Assembly: GCA_023667385.1 (NCBI GenBank)
Contig: JAMPAE010000001.1
Span: 1 to 52,833, forward strand
Length of the DNA: 52,833 nucleotides
From: Ruminococcus sp.
GTDB taxonomy: Bacteria > Bacillota > Clostridia > Oscillospirales > Acutalibacteraceae
Reading direction: 5' to 3'
Shown here: positions 39,201 to 48,595 of the stretch, piece after piece
Numbering within the stretch: position 1 is the first letter of the stretch
Layout of the letters: every line of letters begins with the position of its first letter
Made by a program: the position numbers and the translations under genes
Notes under the pieces: model-generated
The model's input: only the letters and a program-made list of their open reading frames with translations
The model's database searches: none
Told to the model about the DNA's origin: nothing

Positions 39201-40701
39201 GTTGGGCAATGCCTTTTCGGAATTGCGCCGCCAAATGTCTGACAATGCCTTGTTGTCAAACGACAACGACCCGTTCTTGGCATCTCTGAAAGCCAAAGAA
39301 GCCGAATATCAACAATATCAAAAGTGGATTCAGTCCGGCGACAAAACTTTGGTGCAAGGGTCGCAAGATGCCTTTGCCGGGTTGCTTTCGCAAGGCGGCA
39401 ATTACCTTGATTTCCTGAAAAGGAAGAAGCAAGAATTGCAAGGCAAGATTGACATGGGCGTTGATGTCGGCAATTCAATGCAAGTGATTGACGCACTTAT
39501 TCGCAAGGTTGAATCCGGCAAATCGGCGGGCGACATGATGAAAGAAGCGTTGAAAGACGTGTTTTCAAATGTCGGTTCAACACTTTCCCTTGTTTCCGGC
39601 ACATTCAATTCGGTTGTGTCCGGCATGGAAAAGATGGGCATTGCGATGGATGAGGAAACACAAGCGATTCTTGGCGACATCGGCGGCATTTTAGAGGGCG
39701 CACAACAAGCCGCCGAGGGCATTGCGTCCGGCAATCCCCTTGCCGTGATTCAAGGGTCAATTTCCCTTATATCATCGGCGGTTGATTTGTTTGACAGCCG
39801 AAGCCGTAAGGCAGAAAAGGCAATCAAACGTCACAAAGAGCAACTTACAAAGTTGCAGAATGTTTACAAGCAACTTGAATGGCAAATTGACAAGGCTTTG
39901 GGTCTTGATGAATATGAAGCATCAATGAAAGCAATTCAGAATATGCGCAAGCAACAGCAAGAATTGCTTGGAATGATAAATGCCGAAAAATCCAAGAAAG
40001 GCAAAAAGTCCGATGCAAGTAAGATTGAGGAATACACCGAACAAATCCGCGAACTTGACCGCGCCATTGAAGATATGTATGATGAAATTTCAAAAAACAT
40101 CTTACAGACCGATGCCAAAAGTTTTAGTGATTCTTTAAGTGAATCCCTTGTAAGTGCATTTGAAAAGGGCGAAGATGCCGCCAAAGCCTTTGAAGAAACG
40201 GTCAACGATGTTTTGAAAAATGCCATCGTGAATCAGTTGAAGAAAAAATTCCTTGAACAACAACTTCAAGGCGCACTTGATAACCTTGAAAGTTCAATGG
40301 GTTATTGGAACGGCGATGATTTCATCTTTGACGGATTGACCGATTCGGAAATTGAAGCATTCAAACGCAAGGTTCAAGCAGCCGCCAACAACTTCAATCA
40401 GGCGTTGGGCATTTATTCGGACTTGTTCAAAGACCTTACCGATGAAGAAGATTCCGACACATCTTTGACCGGGGCGGTCAAGGGTGTTTCAGAGGAAACC
40501 GCGTCACTTGTCGCCGGACAAATGAATGCAATCCGAATCAACCAACTTGAAATCAAAGACACGTTGCGCCAACAACTTCTTGTCCTGAATCAAATTGCCG
40601 CGAACACGGCATTCAATAAACATCTTGCAAAGATTGACCAAATCATCACGATTCTTGAATCAAATGGGGGCAATTCTTTGCGTTCACAAGGCTTAATTTA
40701 A
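36232..40701 (+). CDS. Tape measure protein
   Basis: A 1489-residue protein, the largest in the phage. It has long coiled coils (about 50-180 and 850-960), an Ala/Thr/Asn-rich low-complexity stretch (about 290-370), a hydrophobic segment (about 380-405, FGWILAGISALIGLYSHFAS) and a C-terminal helical region. Two segments are alike: about 652-715 (DPFLEKLQKRKTEYQRF) and about 1013-1077 (DPFLASLKAKEAEYQQY). It sets tail length and enters the cell envelope at injection. The length predicts a long tail, roughly 200 nm if about 1.5 angstrom per residue holds. Confidence 0.9.
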   Translation: MAEIDGGGLSFTSQLDNSQLDAAIQETMRRVQGLSDGVVGVGDSVDKTVAEIGTMLGKIGEECEKQETAIWKLEDEFEALKQLASQEWEKNGFSAEYKALKDKQKAIQGEITVRKQLLTELRNQSSQLDDARDAMIAEAKATQENEKSQTSLRQRLRELKMEMVELEAAGQRNTARYREVAAEAARLTDAWGDAQAQANILANDDAGFAGVLSGLTGLTGGFSAVAGMVGLFGEQNEDLQQIMLKTQSIMAITNGLMQVSQALNKDSAFMLGTVGKLKEWWNGLLEVGRNAQAEETTAVEANTLAQGENAATIATNTTAEEVNTAANQANAAARGKATTATTANTAVQGANTTAIGAQAVAAKAGTVANIGLAGAFRMVGAAIKSIPVFGWILAGISALIGLYSHFASKASEAKKAQEEFSKALVDGCYKPIGKIEELSVAWTALGDNLEAKEAFVRKNKASFDELGISIDGVTAAENVLVNNKQAFIDAQIEKAKALAYIELGMAKLKQALQNREDAENVSLNWIEKIFSYGGAGEKMLREKRTELTNAALGLEAEMREYFERARQAEANGNEILSNALIETNEVIAGSLGDLNQQIANKRQELLKSLDAETYKKVMGEIEALQKKADAITGTTTTHRTGGGGGGSSTTKDPFLEKLQKRKTEYQRFMKWLNSGDEILVQSANQEFATLLQEGATYIDYLKRQRDQILEIDVANRTKAQNKQLRQLNDAIAEETKQTVLEQFNQELSEQLTNAKSVIDMLNIIERRRQELANDGTELDNGKKTILDDAEKDARKQAREQTEELLKEYASYTDKRLELEREFNRDIEMLNRARAAATTDADRASIDAAIANRRRKYQNDTKGTGDTDYDALIEQYQGYEQKRATIAGKYAEQRRVALEHNDKEMLARIADAEANELADLSNEIVTKSSDWQMLFGNLEGLTTSTIQRLIKNIEAQKIQFSGEFNPADLQAINEQLEKARDEINSRNPFKALGNAFSELRRQMSDNALLSNDNDPFLASLKAKEAEYQQYQKWIQSGDKTLVQGSQDAFAGLLSQGGNYLDFLKRKKQELQGKIDMGVDVGNSMQVIDALIRKVESGKSAGDMMKEALKDVFSNVGSTLSLVSGTFNSVVSGMEKMGIAMDEETQAILGDIGGILEGAQQAAEGIASGNPLAVIQGSISLISSAVDLFDSRSRKAEKAIKRHKEQLTKLQNVYKQLEWQIDKALGLDEYEASMKAIQNMRKQQQELLGMINAEKSKKGKKSDASKIEEYTEQIRELDRAIEDMYDEISKNILQTDAKSFSDSLSESLVSAFEKGEDAAKAFEETVNDVLKNAIVNQLKKKFLEQQLQGALDNLESSMGYWNGDDFIFDGLTDSEIEAFKRKVQAAANNFNQALGIYSDLFKDLTDEEDSDTSLTGAVKGVSEETASLVAGQMNAIRINQLEIKDTLRQQLLVLNQIAANTAFNKHLAKIDQIITILESNGGNSLRSQGLI

Positions 40702-40706
40702 CAACA

Positions 40707-41222
40707 ATGAATAATCTTATCAAAACGCTTGCAAAGCAAGCCAAACGCAACGGAATTTGCGAACAATGGCTTTCAGAATTGAAAACCCTTGAAGATAGAC
40801 GCGAGTTGGTCAAAATGTACTTGCGCGGCATTGATTTTTGCTTGCGCAACAACTATCCGTCAAATGAGTTTATCAAGGAACATTTCGGCGATATATGCCC
40901 CGAAATGGGCGTGTTCGTTGATAAGCACATTAACGTGTCTAATGTCCGTCCGTGCGTTTGTCTTGGCGTGACATTCGGCAAATATGAAATCACCGAATAT
41001 TCGGCGGGCGAACTGTATGTGAAGCACAACGCCGAAATTGACGTGACCGCAAAAGACAATGCCTTTTTGATGATAAGCGTATTTGACAACGCCATCATCA
41101 ACATTCACGCACACGACCGGGCAAAGGTGTGTGTGAACCGCTTTGGTGGAAAGGTCAACATCATTGAAAACGACTTTGACGCAATGGTCAAGGTCAATGA
41201 ACGTAACCCAAACGAGTTTTAA
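40707..41222 (+). CDS. Small tail-module protein with repeat strands
   Basis: A 171-residue protein. The N-terminal third is helical (LIKTLAKQAKRNGICEQWLS). The rest reads as short regular strands (EYSAGELYVKHNAEIDVTAK, NAIINIHAHDRAKVCVNRF), which suggests a small beta-solenoid. It lies between the tape measure and distal tail genes and is probably part of the tail tip or an assembly factor. Confidence 0.72.
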   Translation: MNNLIKTLAKQAKRNGICEQWLSELKTLEDRRELVKMYLRGIDFCLRNNYPSNEFIKEHFGDICPEMGVFVDKHINVSNVRPCVCLGVTFGKYEITEYSAGELYVKHNAEIDVTAKDNAFLMISVFDNAIINIHAHDRAKVCVNRFGGKVNIIENDFDAMVKVNERNPNEF

Positions 41223-41225
41223 CGT

Positions 41226-42431
41226 ATGAACACCGAAAACATCATCTTTCAAATGCCCTTTGATGAGAGTGACGGAGCGTTGACCGCTTACGACTATTCT
41301 TCAAACCGTGCCGATGGCGTGGTTGACGGGGCGCACTTTGTACCCGGAAAGAACGGCAATGCCATTTCCTTTTCGGGGAACGACACTTGCGAGGTGTCAA
41401 AAAGCATCTTGCCCAATCTTGGGGTTGACTTCACGATTCTTGCGTGGGTGCAGCCAAAGGAACGAACCGCCGGGTCGCCGTCAAAGCTGATTTGGCTTGT
41501 CAACTTTGATGGTCTTGAAAACTTCATTGAATTTGACTTTGAAGCAAAGCCGGGTTCATGGTATTCACTTGCACTTGTCAAGCGTGGCACGACATATAAC
41601 TTTTATGTCAATTCAACGCTTCTTAAAGCCGTGACAAAAGCCGGAACACCCATTGGCATTTCCCTTAACCAAGATTGTTATTCCGGCGACTATGGCTTTG
41701 GACTTCTTGATGATGTCAAGATGTTCAATGTCGCCCTTTCGCAATCCGACCTTATGGATGAGGTTTCAAACGTCAAAAACATCACATATTCGGTTGATGG
41801 CGTTGACTTCAAGACGTGGGGTGTGTACGTTTCAGGGTCGGAGGGCATTTTGAACCGTCCGAAGCTGAAAGCCTTGACATCGCTTTCGTGGGATAATTAC
41901 CACGGAGAATCCGTTGACCTGATGCACAAGTTTTATGAACCGCGTGAAATCACTTTGTCTTGCTTCATTAAGGCAGACACGAAGATTGATTTCATCACAC
42001 GTCTTGCCGAATTTGAACGGCAGTTTGACAAGGTGGGAACACAACGCCTTGTCATTGACGTTCACCCGGTCAAACCCCTTGTTTACGAGGTTTATTGCAA
42101 GGATGCAATTGAAGTGACAAAGGAATGGAACGATGAATTGATGGTCGGCACATTCAAGTTGAAATTGGTTGAACCCGAACCCGTCAAGCGTATGTTGAAA
42201 CACATTCGCGTGGGCGAATCCACAAAGCGTTGCACAATCACACTTTCAACCCGTAAATATGTCAACATCTATTGGGGTGACGGCACGGTTGATTATGACG
42301 TGTGTGGCGAGAAAAAGACTATAACACACGATTTTACAACCAATGGGGATTTTTTTTCCCTTATCACAGGTTGCATTGATGAAATCACCGACTTTGAAAC
42401 GAATGCCATTGTGGTATGGAACAAATTATAA
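41226..42431 (+). CDS. Distal tail protein with a LamG-like domain
   Basis: A 401-residue protein. Residues about 1-185 look like a concanavalin A/LamG-type jelly roll (ADGVVDGAHFVPGKNGNAIS, DFTILAWVQPKERTAG, WYSLALVKRGTTYNFYVNST), a carbohydrate-binding fold. Residues about 195-330 look like a Dit-type distal tail domain (LTSLSWDNYHGESVDL). It should form the hub at the tail end and may touch surface glycans. The reading frame overlaps the next gene by 16 bp. Confidence 0.75.
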   Translation: MNTENIIFQMPFDESDGALTAYDYSSNRADGVVDGAHFVPGKNGNAISFSGNDTCEVSKSILPNLGVDFTILAWVQPKERTAGSPSKLIWLVNFDGLENFIEFDFEAKPGSWYSLALVKRGTTYNFYVNSTLLKAVTKAGTPIGISLNQDCYSGDYGFGLLDDVKMFNVALSQSDLMDEVSNVKNITYSVDGVDFKTWGVYVSGSEGILNRPKLKALTSLSWDNYHGESVDLMHKFYEPREITLSCFIKADTKIDFITRLAEFERQFDKVGTQRLVIDVHPVKPLVYEVYCKDAIEVTKEWNDELMVGTFKLKLVEPEPVKRMLKHIRVGESTKRCTITLSTRKYVNIYWGDGTVDYDVCGEKKTITHDFTTNGDFFSLITGCIDEITDFETNAIVVWNKL

Positions 42432-45400
42432 TAACAAAGCCAAACGGAAACCGTGTGCCGATGCAATCCCGGCGCACGGCAACCGATGTCACCGCCGCAA
42501 AGCAATCTTGGGTGCTTAATGGCGATGATACGGTTGACATCACCGTGAAATCCCCCTTTCGGCAGACATACGACATCGGCGACAAAATAACCATATTCGG
42601 GCGCGATTACACCCTTAACCGATTATCCAAACCCAAGAAAACCGGGATGCACGAATTTGAATATTCGTTGCAGTTTGAGGGGGTGCAATACGACCTTTTG
42701 CGGGCAAGTTATGACGTGACCATTGACACCACCAACAACGAATTGCAAGACGTTCAAGGCGATTCCTTGACGGGCGATTTGCGGCGGTTCTTGACCGTTC
42801 TTGTCGCCAATGCAAACCGCGTGTTCCCCGGCAAATGGGCGTTGGGCGTGTGTCCTGAAACGAAAAGCGACATCACAAAGACTTTCGGCGAATCAGATAA
42901 TTGCCTTTCGGTGCTTCAAAGCATCTTGGGGGAATTTGATGAATCGTATTTCTTTGACATCCAAACAATCGGTGGTGTTTACACCATCAACATAAGGTCA
43001 ACATCGCAAACCTTGCCGTTTACCCTTGAATTTGGCAAGGGTAACGGACTTTATATGTTGAGCCGCGACAATGTTTCATCCTCAAACATCGTGACCCGCC
43101 TTAAAGTCTATGGCAGCGCATCAAACATCACGTCAAAATATCGTGCCGACCGCCTTTGTTTACCGGGAAAGACAAAGGGGCAATCATACATTGAGGATGC
43201 CCAAGCGGTGGCGCGTTACGGCATCTTTGAGGGGCGCAAGCATTTTGACAACATCAAACCGACATTCACGGGTCACGTTCAGGCGGTCGGGGATTCCGTG
43301 TGTGAATTTATAGACCCCACGATTTCTTTTGACCTTAACGCCGTTGAAGCCGATGGCAAAACAACCGTCTATTTGATTGACGGTGTTTCCGCAAAGGTGC
43401 ATTTCAATTCGGGCAACCTTGCCGGATATGAATTTGAAATCGCCAAATATGACCATGCCACACACAAGGTCACATTGCGCAAATTCACTGATGACCGGGG
43501 CGATGTCTTTCCGTCCGAAACATCGGCGGCATTTCAATTCAGGGCAAGCGATGGCACATATTCGGGCGATGAATACAAGATTGTTGACATTGCCTTGCCG
43601 CAAGAACTTGTTGACAAAGCCGAAGCCGAACTTTTGGAAGCGGGGCAAAAGTATTATGAGCAAAACAGCCAACCCAAAGTGCAGTATTCTTTGAGTGTCA
43701 CAAAGGCATTCATTGAAAAGAACTTTGCCACCGATGCCGGGGTTGTCAACGTCTTTGTTCCGGGCGATTATGTGCGTGTTAAGGATGATGATATTGGCGT
43801 TGACAAAGCCGTGCGCATCAAGTCAATCACACGCAACGTCCTTGACCCTTACGATTATTCGCTTAACCTTTCGGACACGGTGACAACCACCGTGACCAAC
43901 CGTGTGTTGTCTGACCTGATAGACATTGACAAGATTATTGAAATCAACAATCTTAAAGACCCCGCCCGCGCCCGCGCAAATTGGCGGTCAAGTCGTGAAG
44001 TTCTTGACATGGTATTTGACCCGGAGGGGGATTATTACACCGATAAAATCAAGCCAAATTCCATTGATACCCTTGCTTTGTCGGTCGGGGCAAAGTCAAT
44101 GCAATTCGGATTGACAAACACGGTCTTTCAACCCAATTACAACGGCAACCCCAAGTTAATGAGGTGGCAAGGCGGCGTGTTGACCCATTACACCATCAAT
44201 GAAGATTCGGCGGTGTCTTGGGTTCTTGGAGATGGTCAAATCACATTGTCGCCCGATTCACAACCGTTTTACATTTATGCACGTTGTCACCGTGTATCAT
44301 CAGCCGGACAAATCGCTATAACAACACGTCAATATCGCGTTGATGAAGACCCCAATTATTATTGGTTTTGGATTGGCGTTATAAATTCGGTTGACCCCGA
44401 CATCAAGGCACGTTCAATCGCCTTGACTTATGGGTTCACGATGATAAACGGGCGGTTCATCAAGACCGGGCGCATTGAATCAGCCGATGGCGAAACATAC
44501 TTTGATTTGGACAATTCCGAAATCGGCGGTCGCATCGTGTTCAATTCCAACGGTCAGGAAAAGACCCTTGAAGAATTGGGGCAAGAAGCACTTGAAAGCA
44601 AGGATTTCATCAATAACACCTTGCCGGGGTTGTTGTCTGAATTGCAATCGCAACTTGACGGTGTTGTGGAACAATGGTTTTATTCCGTTGACCCGTTGCC
44701 CCTTAACACCGCCCCGCAAGCCACCGCCAATGAACCCGCAAGCGATTGGACAACAAGTGAAGATAAAGAAAAACATCTTGGCGACTTGTATTATAACACC
44801 GAAACGGGCAAGGTTTGGCGATATGTGAAGATTCTATGGTCGCCCGCACCGAACTATGCCCGCGCAACTCGCTATGTGTGGAAAGAACTTGAAGATACCG
44901 AATTGGCACAAGCATTGGCATTGGCGCAAGATGCCCTTGATGCAGCCAACACAAAGGCACGAATCTTTGTTGACACCCCTTATCCCCCTTATTCGGTCGG
45001 CGACTTATGGGTGCAAGGCGCAAGCGGCGACATATACCGATGCAAGACCGCCCGCGATTCAGGTTCTTTCACGTCAAGCGATTGGGAAAAGGCTTCAAAA
45101 TACACCGATGATTCGGCGTTGAATGCGTTTATCAACAATAACTTTGCCAACACCGTGTCAAACCTTGAAACACAAATTGATGGCAAAGTTGAAACGTGGT
45201 TTCAGGTATCAGACCCGGCGACATCATGGACAACTAATGAATTAAAACAAATCCATGTCGGGGATATGTGGTATAATACTAATACAAAGGAATTAAAGTA
45301 TTACAAGCGTTTAACCAACAACCAACCTTATACGTTTGGATGGCAACTTGTTGAGGATGCCAAAGCCATTGCAGCTTATGAAGCGGCATCACAAGCACAA

Positions 45401-46462
45401 GACACCGCCGATGGCAAACGTCAAGTGTTCGTTTCAACGCCTTATCCCCCTTATGACATCGGCGACCTTTGGGTTGACGGAAAGGAATTGCGCCGTTGCA
45501 TCACCGCAAAAGCAAAGGGGCAATCTTACAGTGTCAACGATTGGGTTATTGCAGTGTATTATGATAATACAAAGACAACCATTGACGGCGGCATTGTCAC
45601 GTCCGGCACAATCCAAGTGGCGGGCGATAATGCAAGCATCCTTGCCGGAATGACCGGACAAGGCACGGCGGCAACGTCAATCCGCTTTTGGGCGGGTGCA
45701 TCTTTTGAAAACCGCGCCACCGCACCTTATCGTGTATTGCAAGATGGGTCGTTTTATGCGACAAAAGCCAACATCACGGGAACAATCAATGCAAATGCGG
45801 GTTCAATCGGTGGTTTCAATATATCATCCGGCAAAATCGGTTATGGCACATCATCAGAACAAGACACAACGCACGGGTTGGCATTGTTAAGCAGCTTCAT
45901 TCGCTTTTACAATGGCGACCAAAGAACGCTTGTTGGATGCCTTAATTCGTTGGGTTATCCTTATAATGGATTGTTTGAGTTGAACGGAAGCATGGGAACG
46001 GCATTGGAAGTTCACCATAAGTTCAAGAACACGACCGATTCCGACCTTGAACATTGGTATTTGCCGAAAGCACTTGCGGTTTATGGCAATCAATATAATC
46101 TTGGTAAGGTGGCATTCTTGGAAAAGGGATATATCGGACAAATATATTCCGATATTATTCAAAGTTATTTTGCCATAACCCACAAATATCATTTCACATC
46201 AAATCCAAATAGTCGCACATCTTTGTACTTGCCGACAAAAACAACTATCAACAATAGAACCGGGGATGTTCCCGTGATTTTTGATGTTGAGATTGTGTGT
46301 GATTGGAATATGGCAAATACCGTTGTGTTGACATCGCAAACCGGGGCGCAAATCTATAATCAGAATGGCGGCACGGTTTCAACCGTTGATTTGGCAAAAG
46401 GTGATTCAATCAATTTACGCTATTATAACGGCGGTTGGGTTATTATAAATCGTTATAATTAA
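42416..46462 (+). CDS. Tail tip / tail-associated lysin-like protein (Tal)
   Basis: A 1348-residue protein. The N-terminal part (about 1-520) resembles the prophage tail endopeptidase (Tal/gp27-like) hub: TAAKQSWVLNGDDTVDITVK and YSLQFEGVQYDLLRASYDV. The C-terminal half contains repeated modules: TPYPPYSVGDLWV (about 860) and TPYPPYDIGDLWV (about 1010), each before a Cys-containing RCKTA or RRCITA segment. Near the end a shaft-like glycine-rich region (GTINANAGSIGGFNISSGKI) and a beta-rich tip resemble fibre proteins. It is likely the baseplate hub plus central fibre. Confidence 0.8.
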   Translation: MEQIIITKPNGNRVPMQSRRTATDVTAAKQSWVLNGDDTVDITVKSPFRQTYDIGDKITIFGRDYTLNRLSKPKKTGMHEFEYSLQFEGVQYDLLRASYDVTIDTTNNELQDVQGDSLTGDLRRFLTVLVANANRVFPGKWALGVCPETKSDITKTFGESDNCLSVLQSILGEFDESYFFDIQTIGGVYTINIRSTSQTLPFTLEFGKGNGLYMLSRDNVSSSNIVTRLKVYGSASNITSKYRADRLCLPGKTKGQSYIEDAQAVARYGIFEGRKHFDNIKPTFTGHVQAVGDSVCEFIDPTISFDLNAVEADGKTTVYLIDGVSAKVHFNSGNLAGYEFEIAKYDHATHKVTLRKFTDDRGDVFPSETSAAFQFRASDGTYSGDEYKIVDIALPQELVDKAEAELLEAGQKYYEQNSQPKVQYSLSVTKAFIEKNFATDAGVVNVFVPGDYVRVKDDDIGVDKAVRIKSITRNVLDPYDYSLNLSDTVTTTVTNRVLSDLIDIDKIIEINNLKDPARARANWRSSREVLDMVFDPEGDYYTDKIKPNSIDTLALSVGAKSMQFGLTNTVFQPNYNGNPKLMRWQGGVLTHYTINEDSAVSWVLGDGQITLSPDSQPFYIYARCHRVSSAGQIAITTRQYRVDEDPNYYWFWIGVINSVDPDIKARSIALTYGFTMINGRFIKTGRIESADGETYFDLDNSEIGGRIVFNSNGQEKTLEELGQEALESKDFINNTLPGLLSELQSQLDGVVEQWFYSVDPLPLNTAPQATANEPASDWTTSEDKEKHLGDLYYNTETGKVWRYVKILWSPAPNYARATRYVWKELEDTELAQALALAQDALDAANTKARIFVDTPYPPYSVGDLWVQGASGDIYRCKTARDSGSFTSSDWEKASKYTDDSALNAFINNNFANTVSNLETQIDGKVETWFQVSDPATSWTTNELKQIHVGDMWYNTNTKELKYYKRLTNNQPYTFGWQLVEDAKAIAAYEAASQAQDTADGKRQVFVSTPYPPYDIGDLWVDGKELRRCITAKAKGQSYSVNDWVIAVYYDNTKTTIDGGIVTSGTIQVAGDNASILAGMTGQGTAATSIRFWAGASFENRATAPYRVLQDGSFYATKANITGTINANAGSIGGFNISSGKIGYGTSSEQDTTHGLALLSSFIRFYNGDQRTLVGCLNSLGYPYNGLFELNGSMGTALEVHHKFKNTTDSDLEHWYLPKALAVYGNQYNLGKVAFLEKGYIGQIYSDIIQSYFAITHKYHFTSNPNSRTSLYLPTKTTINNRTGDVPVIFDVEIVCDWNMANTVVLTSQTGAQIYNQNGGTVSTVDLAKGDSINLRYYNGGWVIINRYN

Positions 46463-46467
46463 GCACT

Positions 46468-46860
46468 ATGGAATTAGCAAAAATATTGCCCGATGGGTCG
46501 GTGGACATTCGCTTTTGTTCGCCGATACTTGGCGAAAAAATGGCGCAATTGAGAGAAGCCGGGTTTCTTGACTATGTGCCAACGGAACAACCGAAAGCGG
46601 ACACCGGGTTTGTCGCGGTTGATTCCTTTGAAGTTGTTGACGGTCGCATTGTTCAATCGTGGTCAACCAAGATTGACCCAACGGTTGTGCAATCACGCAT
46701 CGCCGAACTTAAAGAACAACTTGAAGAATCAGACTACAAGGTTACAAAGTGTTATGAAGCATCTTTGGTGGGCGAATCCTTGCCGTATGACATTGCGGAA
46801 TTGCACCGGGAAAGGCAATCAATCCGTGATGAAATAAACCGTCTTGAAGCGATGATTTGA
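46468..46860 (+). CDS. Tail fibre accessory protein
   Basis: A 130-residue protein with an N-terminal beta-rich domain (MELAKILPDGSVDIRF) and a C-terminal coiled coil ending ERQSIRDEINRLEAMI. The motif SDYKVTKCYEASLVGESLPY is a common form in Bacteroides phage tail regions. It may be a fibre chaperone or structural partner. I considered whether it could be the DGR accessory protein Avd; it lacks the four-helix, highly basic character. Confidence 0.7.
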   Translation: MELAKILPDGSVDIRFCSPILGEKMAQLREAGFLDYVPTEQPKADTGFVAVDSFEVVDGRIVQSWSTKIDPTVVQSRIAELKEQLEESDYKVTKCYEASLVGESLPYDIAELHRERQSIRDEINRLEAMI

Positions 46861-46889
46861 AAAGTTATCCTCAATTTATTCAACAATGT

Positions 46890-46920
46890 TTCATAGTAAG
46901 ACAATGAGCATTAAATTTGC
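46890..46920 (+). promoter_or_regulatory. Promoter of the receptor-binding/DGR module
   Basis: TTTC (46890-46893), 19 bp, TAAATTTG (46913-46920), a near-consensus Bacteroidetes promoter in an 82-bp gene-free gap. TTCAACAAT (46880-46888) lies just upstream, similar to the palindrome before the late promoter at 30759. It would transcribe the VR1 gene, template RNA and RT. Confidence 0.6.
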
Positions 46921-46942
46921 ATCCAACAATTCGTAAAACGAT

Positions 46943-47209
46943 ATGGACACAACAAGGTCGGGCGAACAAGTTTCCGCCCAAATCGGCAAAATGGGTGTTG
47001 TTGCCCTGACTGATTCCGGCTTTTCATTGCCGGATGGTCAGTGCTTCAACATCAAGAATGACGGCATCGCCCCGGTCACGCTATCGGTGCGCCTTGCCGG
47101 AATGTCGGATTTCATTGAAACGCAATTTGATTGCGGGTGGAATCCTGAAATCGTGAAAGAAATCGCGCCAACTTCGTTGGTTAATATTAACTTAAAATGG
47201 GGCTTTTAA
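46943..47209 (+). CDS. Small protein before the DGR target
   Basis: An 88-residue beta-rich protein: MGVVALTDSGFSLPDGQCFN, then VTLSVRLAGMSDFIETQFDC. It ends just before the VR1 gene. It is probably a minor fibre or adaptor that joins the variable receptor-binding protein to the tail; the role is inferred from position. Confidence 0.72.
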   Translation: MDTTRSGEQVSAQIGKMGVVALTDSGFSLPDGQCFNIKNDGIAPVTLSVRLAGMSDFIETQFDCGWNPEIVKEIAPTSLVNINLKWGF

Positions 47210-47210
47210 T

Positions 47211-48527
47211 ATGGGTCTTATGATTGGAGTGGGCAACACAAAACCCACATTCGCTTATGACTATTATTACGGCATTGAATGGGATAAGACCGTTTCAAAT
47301 CCTATTCCAACCCGTGTCGGCAAAGATGAACTTCACAAGTCTTTGCCCGTGCAGTCACTTATGCGCCGTTGCACTTTGAAAGATGATGGCGCGGTCAATT
47401 ACTATCTTCACGCCAACGATTCATCAAAGCGTGACAACGGAGCAGCCGCCGACCTGACGGGCGCACACGGTCAATTTATGGTTGAATTGCCGGATGCTTA
47501 TATGCGCTTTGAGATGGACGGCAACAAGAATCGTGCGCTTATGAGCGACCGACCCTTGCCCGGATTTATCAAGTGGCGCAAAGACTACGTTTCAGCCGAT
47601 GAAGCGTGTGTGCAGCGTTCCACAACCACCCTTTGCGCCGTTGTCAACAACGACCCCGATTTCAGGGGTGGCGGCAATCAAACCGCTTATGATGATACCG
47701 ACCACACTTTGTTGGGTCGCCCGGCAACGTCAATCAGCTTGACAAACTTTCGTGCATACGCCCGCAAGCGTGGGTCGGTGTCATGGAATTGCAATCTTTA
47801 TCAGACACACCGCAAGTTGTGGTGGTTCTTTGCGATTGAATATTGCAATTTCAATTCGCAAGCCGCGTTCAATGCCGAATTGACCGCTGACGGATTCCAT
47901 CAAGGTGGACTTGGCGCGGGTGTCACAACCCTTAACGGCACAAAGTGGAACACTTGGAACGGTTACAATCCTTTCATTCCTTGCGGTCACACCCTTTCGT
48001 TGGGCAATCACACGGGAACGGTGGATTACACCTTACCAAGCGGATATGACACAACAACCCTTGTCGTTGCCGTGCCGTCTTATCGCGGCGTGACAAATCC
48101 TTTTGGTCATATATGGAAATGGACTGATGGTTGCCTTTGCAACATTCAATCCGATGCCGCCGGGGGATTATCCGAATTTTACGTTTGTGACGACCCGACA
48201 CACTTTGCATCAACCATCGGCGCGGAATATCAGTTGCGCGGCAACTTGCCCCGAAAAGAGGGATATGTAAAAGCCTTGATTCTTGGCGAACACGGCGAAA
48301 TAATGCCCCTTGAAGTCGGTGCAAGCACAACCACCTATTTCTGCGACTACTTTTATACTAACATACCCGCAAGTGGTGAAGCCATACGCGGCGTTTTGTT
48401 CGGCGGTTATGCGTATTATGGTGCGTGTGCAGGCTTCGTGGCTGCGCATGCGTATACTGCGCCCACGTCTACGTCTGCGATTTTCGGTTCTCGGCTTTGC
48501 TATTACCCAATCGAAACCGCCGCGTAA
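47211..48527 (+). CDS. DGR-diversified receptor-binding tail protein
   Basis: A 438-residue protein. The body has Trp/Tyr/Gly-rich segments (SWNCNLYQTHRKLWWFFAIE, GTKWNTWNGYNPFIPC) of the kind found in C-type-lectin or formylglycine-enzyme folds that carry DGR variable regions. Residues about 393-431 are VR1, close to the C-terminus as usual. All ten AAT (Asn) codons of the template are changed here (to Tyr, Cys, His, Thr, Ser, Ile), giving a Tyr/Ser-rich surface. It is most likely the host-receptor binding tip. Confidence 0.87.
   Translation: MGLMIGVGNTKPTFAYDYYYGIEWDKTVSNPIPTRVGKDELHKSLPVQSLMRRCTLKDDGAVNYYLHANDSSKRDNGAAADLTGAHGQFMVELPDAYMRFEMDGNKNRALMSDRPLPGFIKWRKDYVSADEACVQRSTTTLCAVVNNDPDFRGGGNQTAYDDTDHTLLGRPATSISLTNFRAYARKRGSVSWNCNLYQTHRKLWWFFAIEYCNFNSQAAFNAELTADGFHQGGLGAGVTTLNGTKWNTWNGYNPFIPCGHTLSLGNHTGTVDYTLPSGYDTTTLVVAVPSYRGVTNPFGHIWKWTDGCLCNIQSDAAGGLSEFYVCDDPTHFASTIGAEYQLRGNLPRKEGYVKALILGEHGEIMPLEVGASTTTYFCDYFYTNIPASGEAIRGVLFGGYAYYGACAGFVAAHAYTAPTSTSAIFGSRLCYYPIETAA
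48387..48501 (+). other. DGR variable repeat VR1
   Basis: 115 bp align without gaps to the template at 48596-48710. There are 20 mismatches: 19 at template adenines and one T to G in codon TAT to GCT. The 3' end CTCGGCTTTGCT is shared with VR2. The repeat starts in codon phase and lies 26 bp before the stop codon. Confidence 0.94.
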
Positions 48528-48595
48528 AACGTAAATCGTTCCCCGAAAGCATTTTAAGCGAGTTTTGAAATGAAGATAAAAGGGTTGTCAGGTGT

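Noticed and set aside
42350..42357. T8 run in the distal tail gene as a slippage site
   Set aside because: A/T runs of eight are expected by chance in a window this size and are not comparable with the G9/C9 tracts.
45272..45277. Sigma70-like TATAAT within the tail tip gene
   Set aside because: It is inside coding sequence, has no spaced partner, and Bacteroidetes promoters use a different -7 box.
46468..46860. Candidate DGR accessory protein Avd (130 residues, near VR1)
   Set aside because: It is acidic, has a beta-rich N-terminus and matches a tail-accessory pattern, not the basic four-helix Avd.
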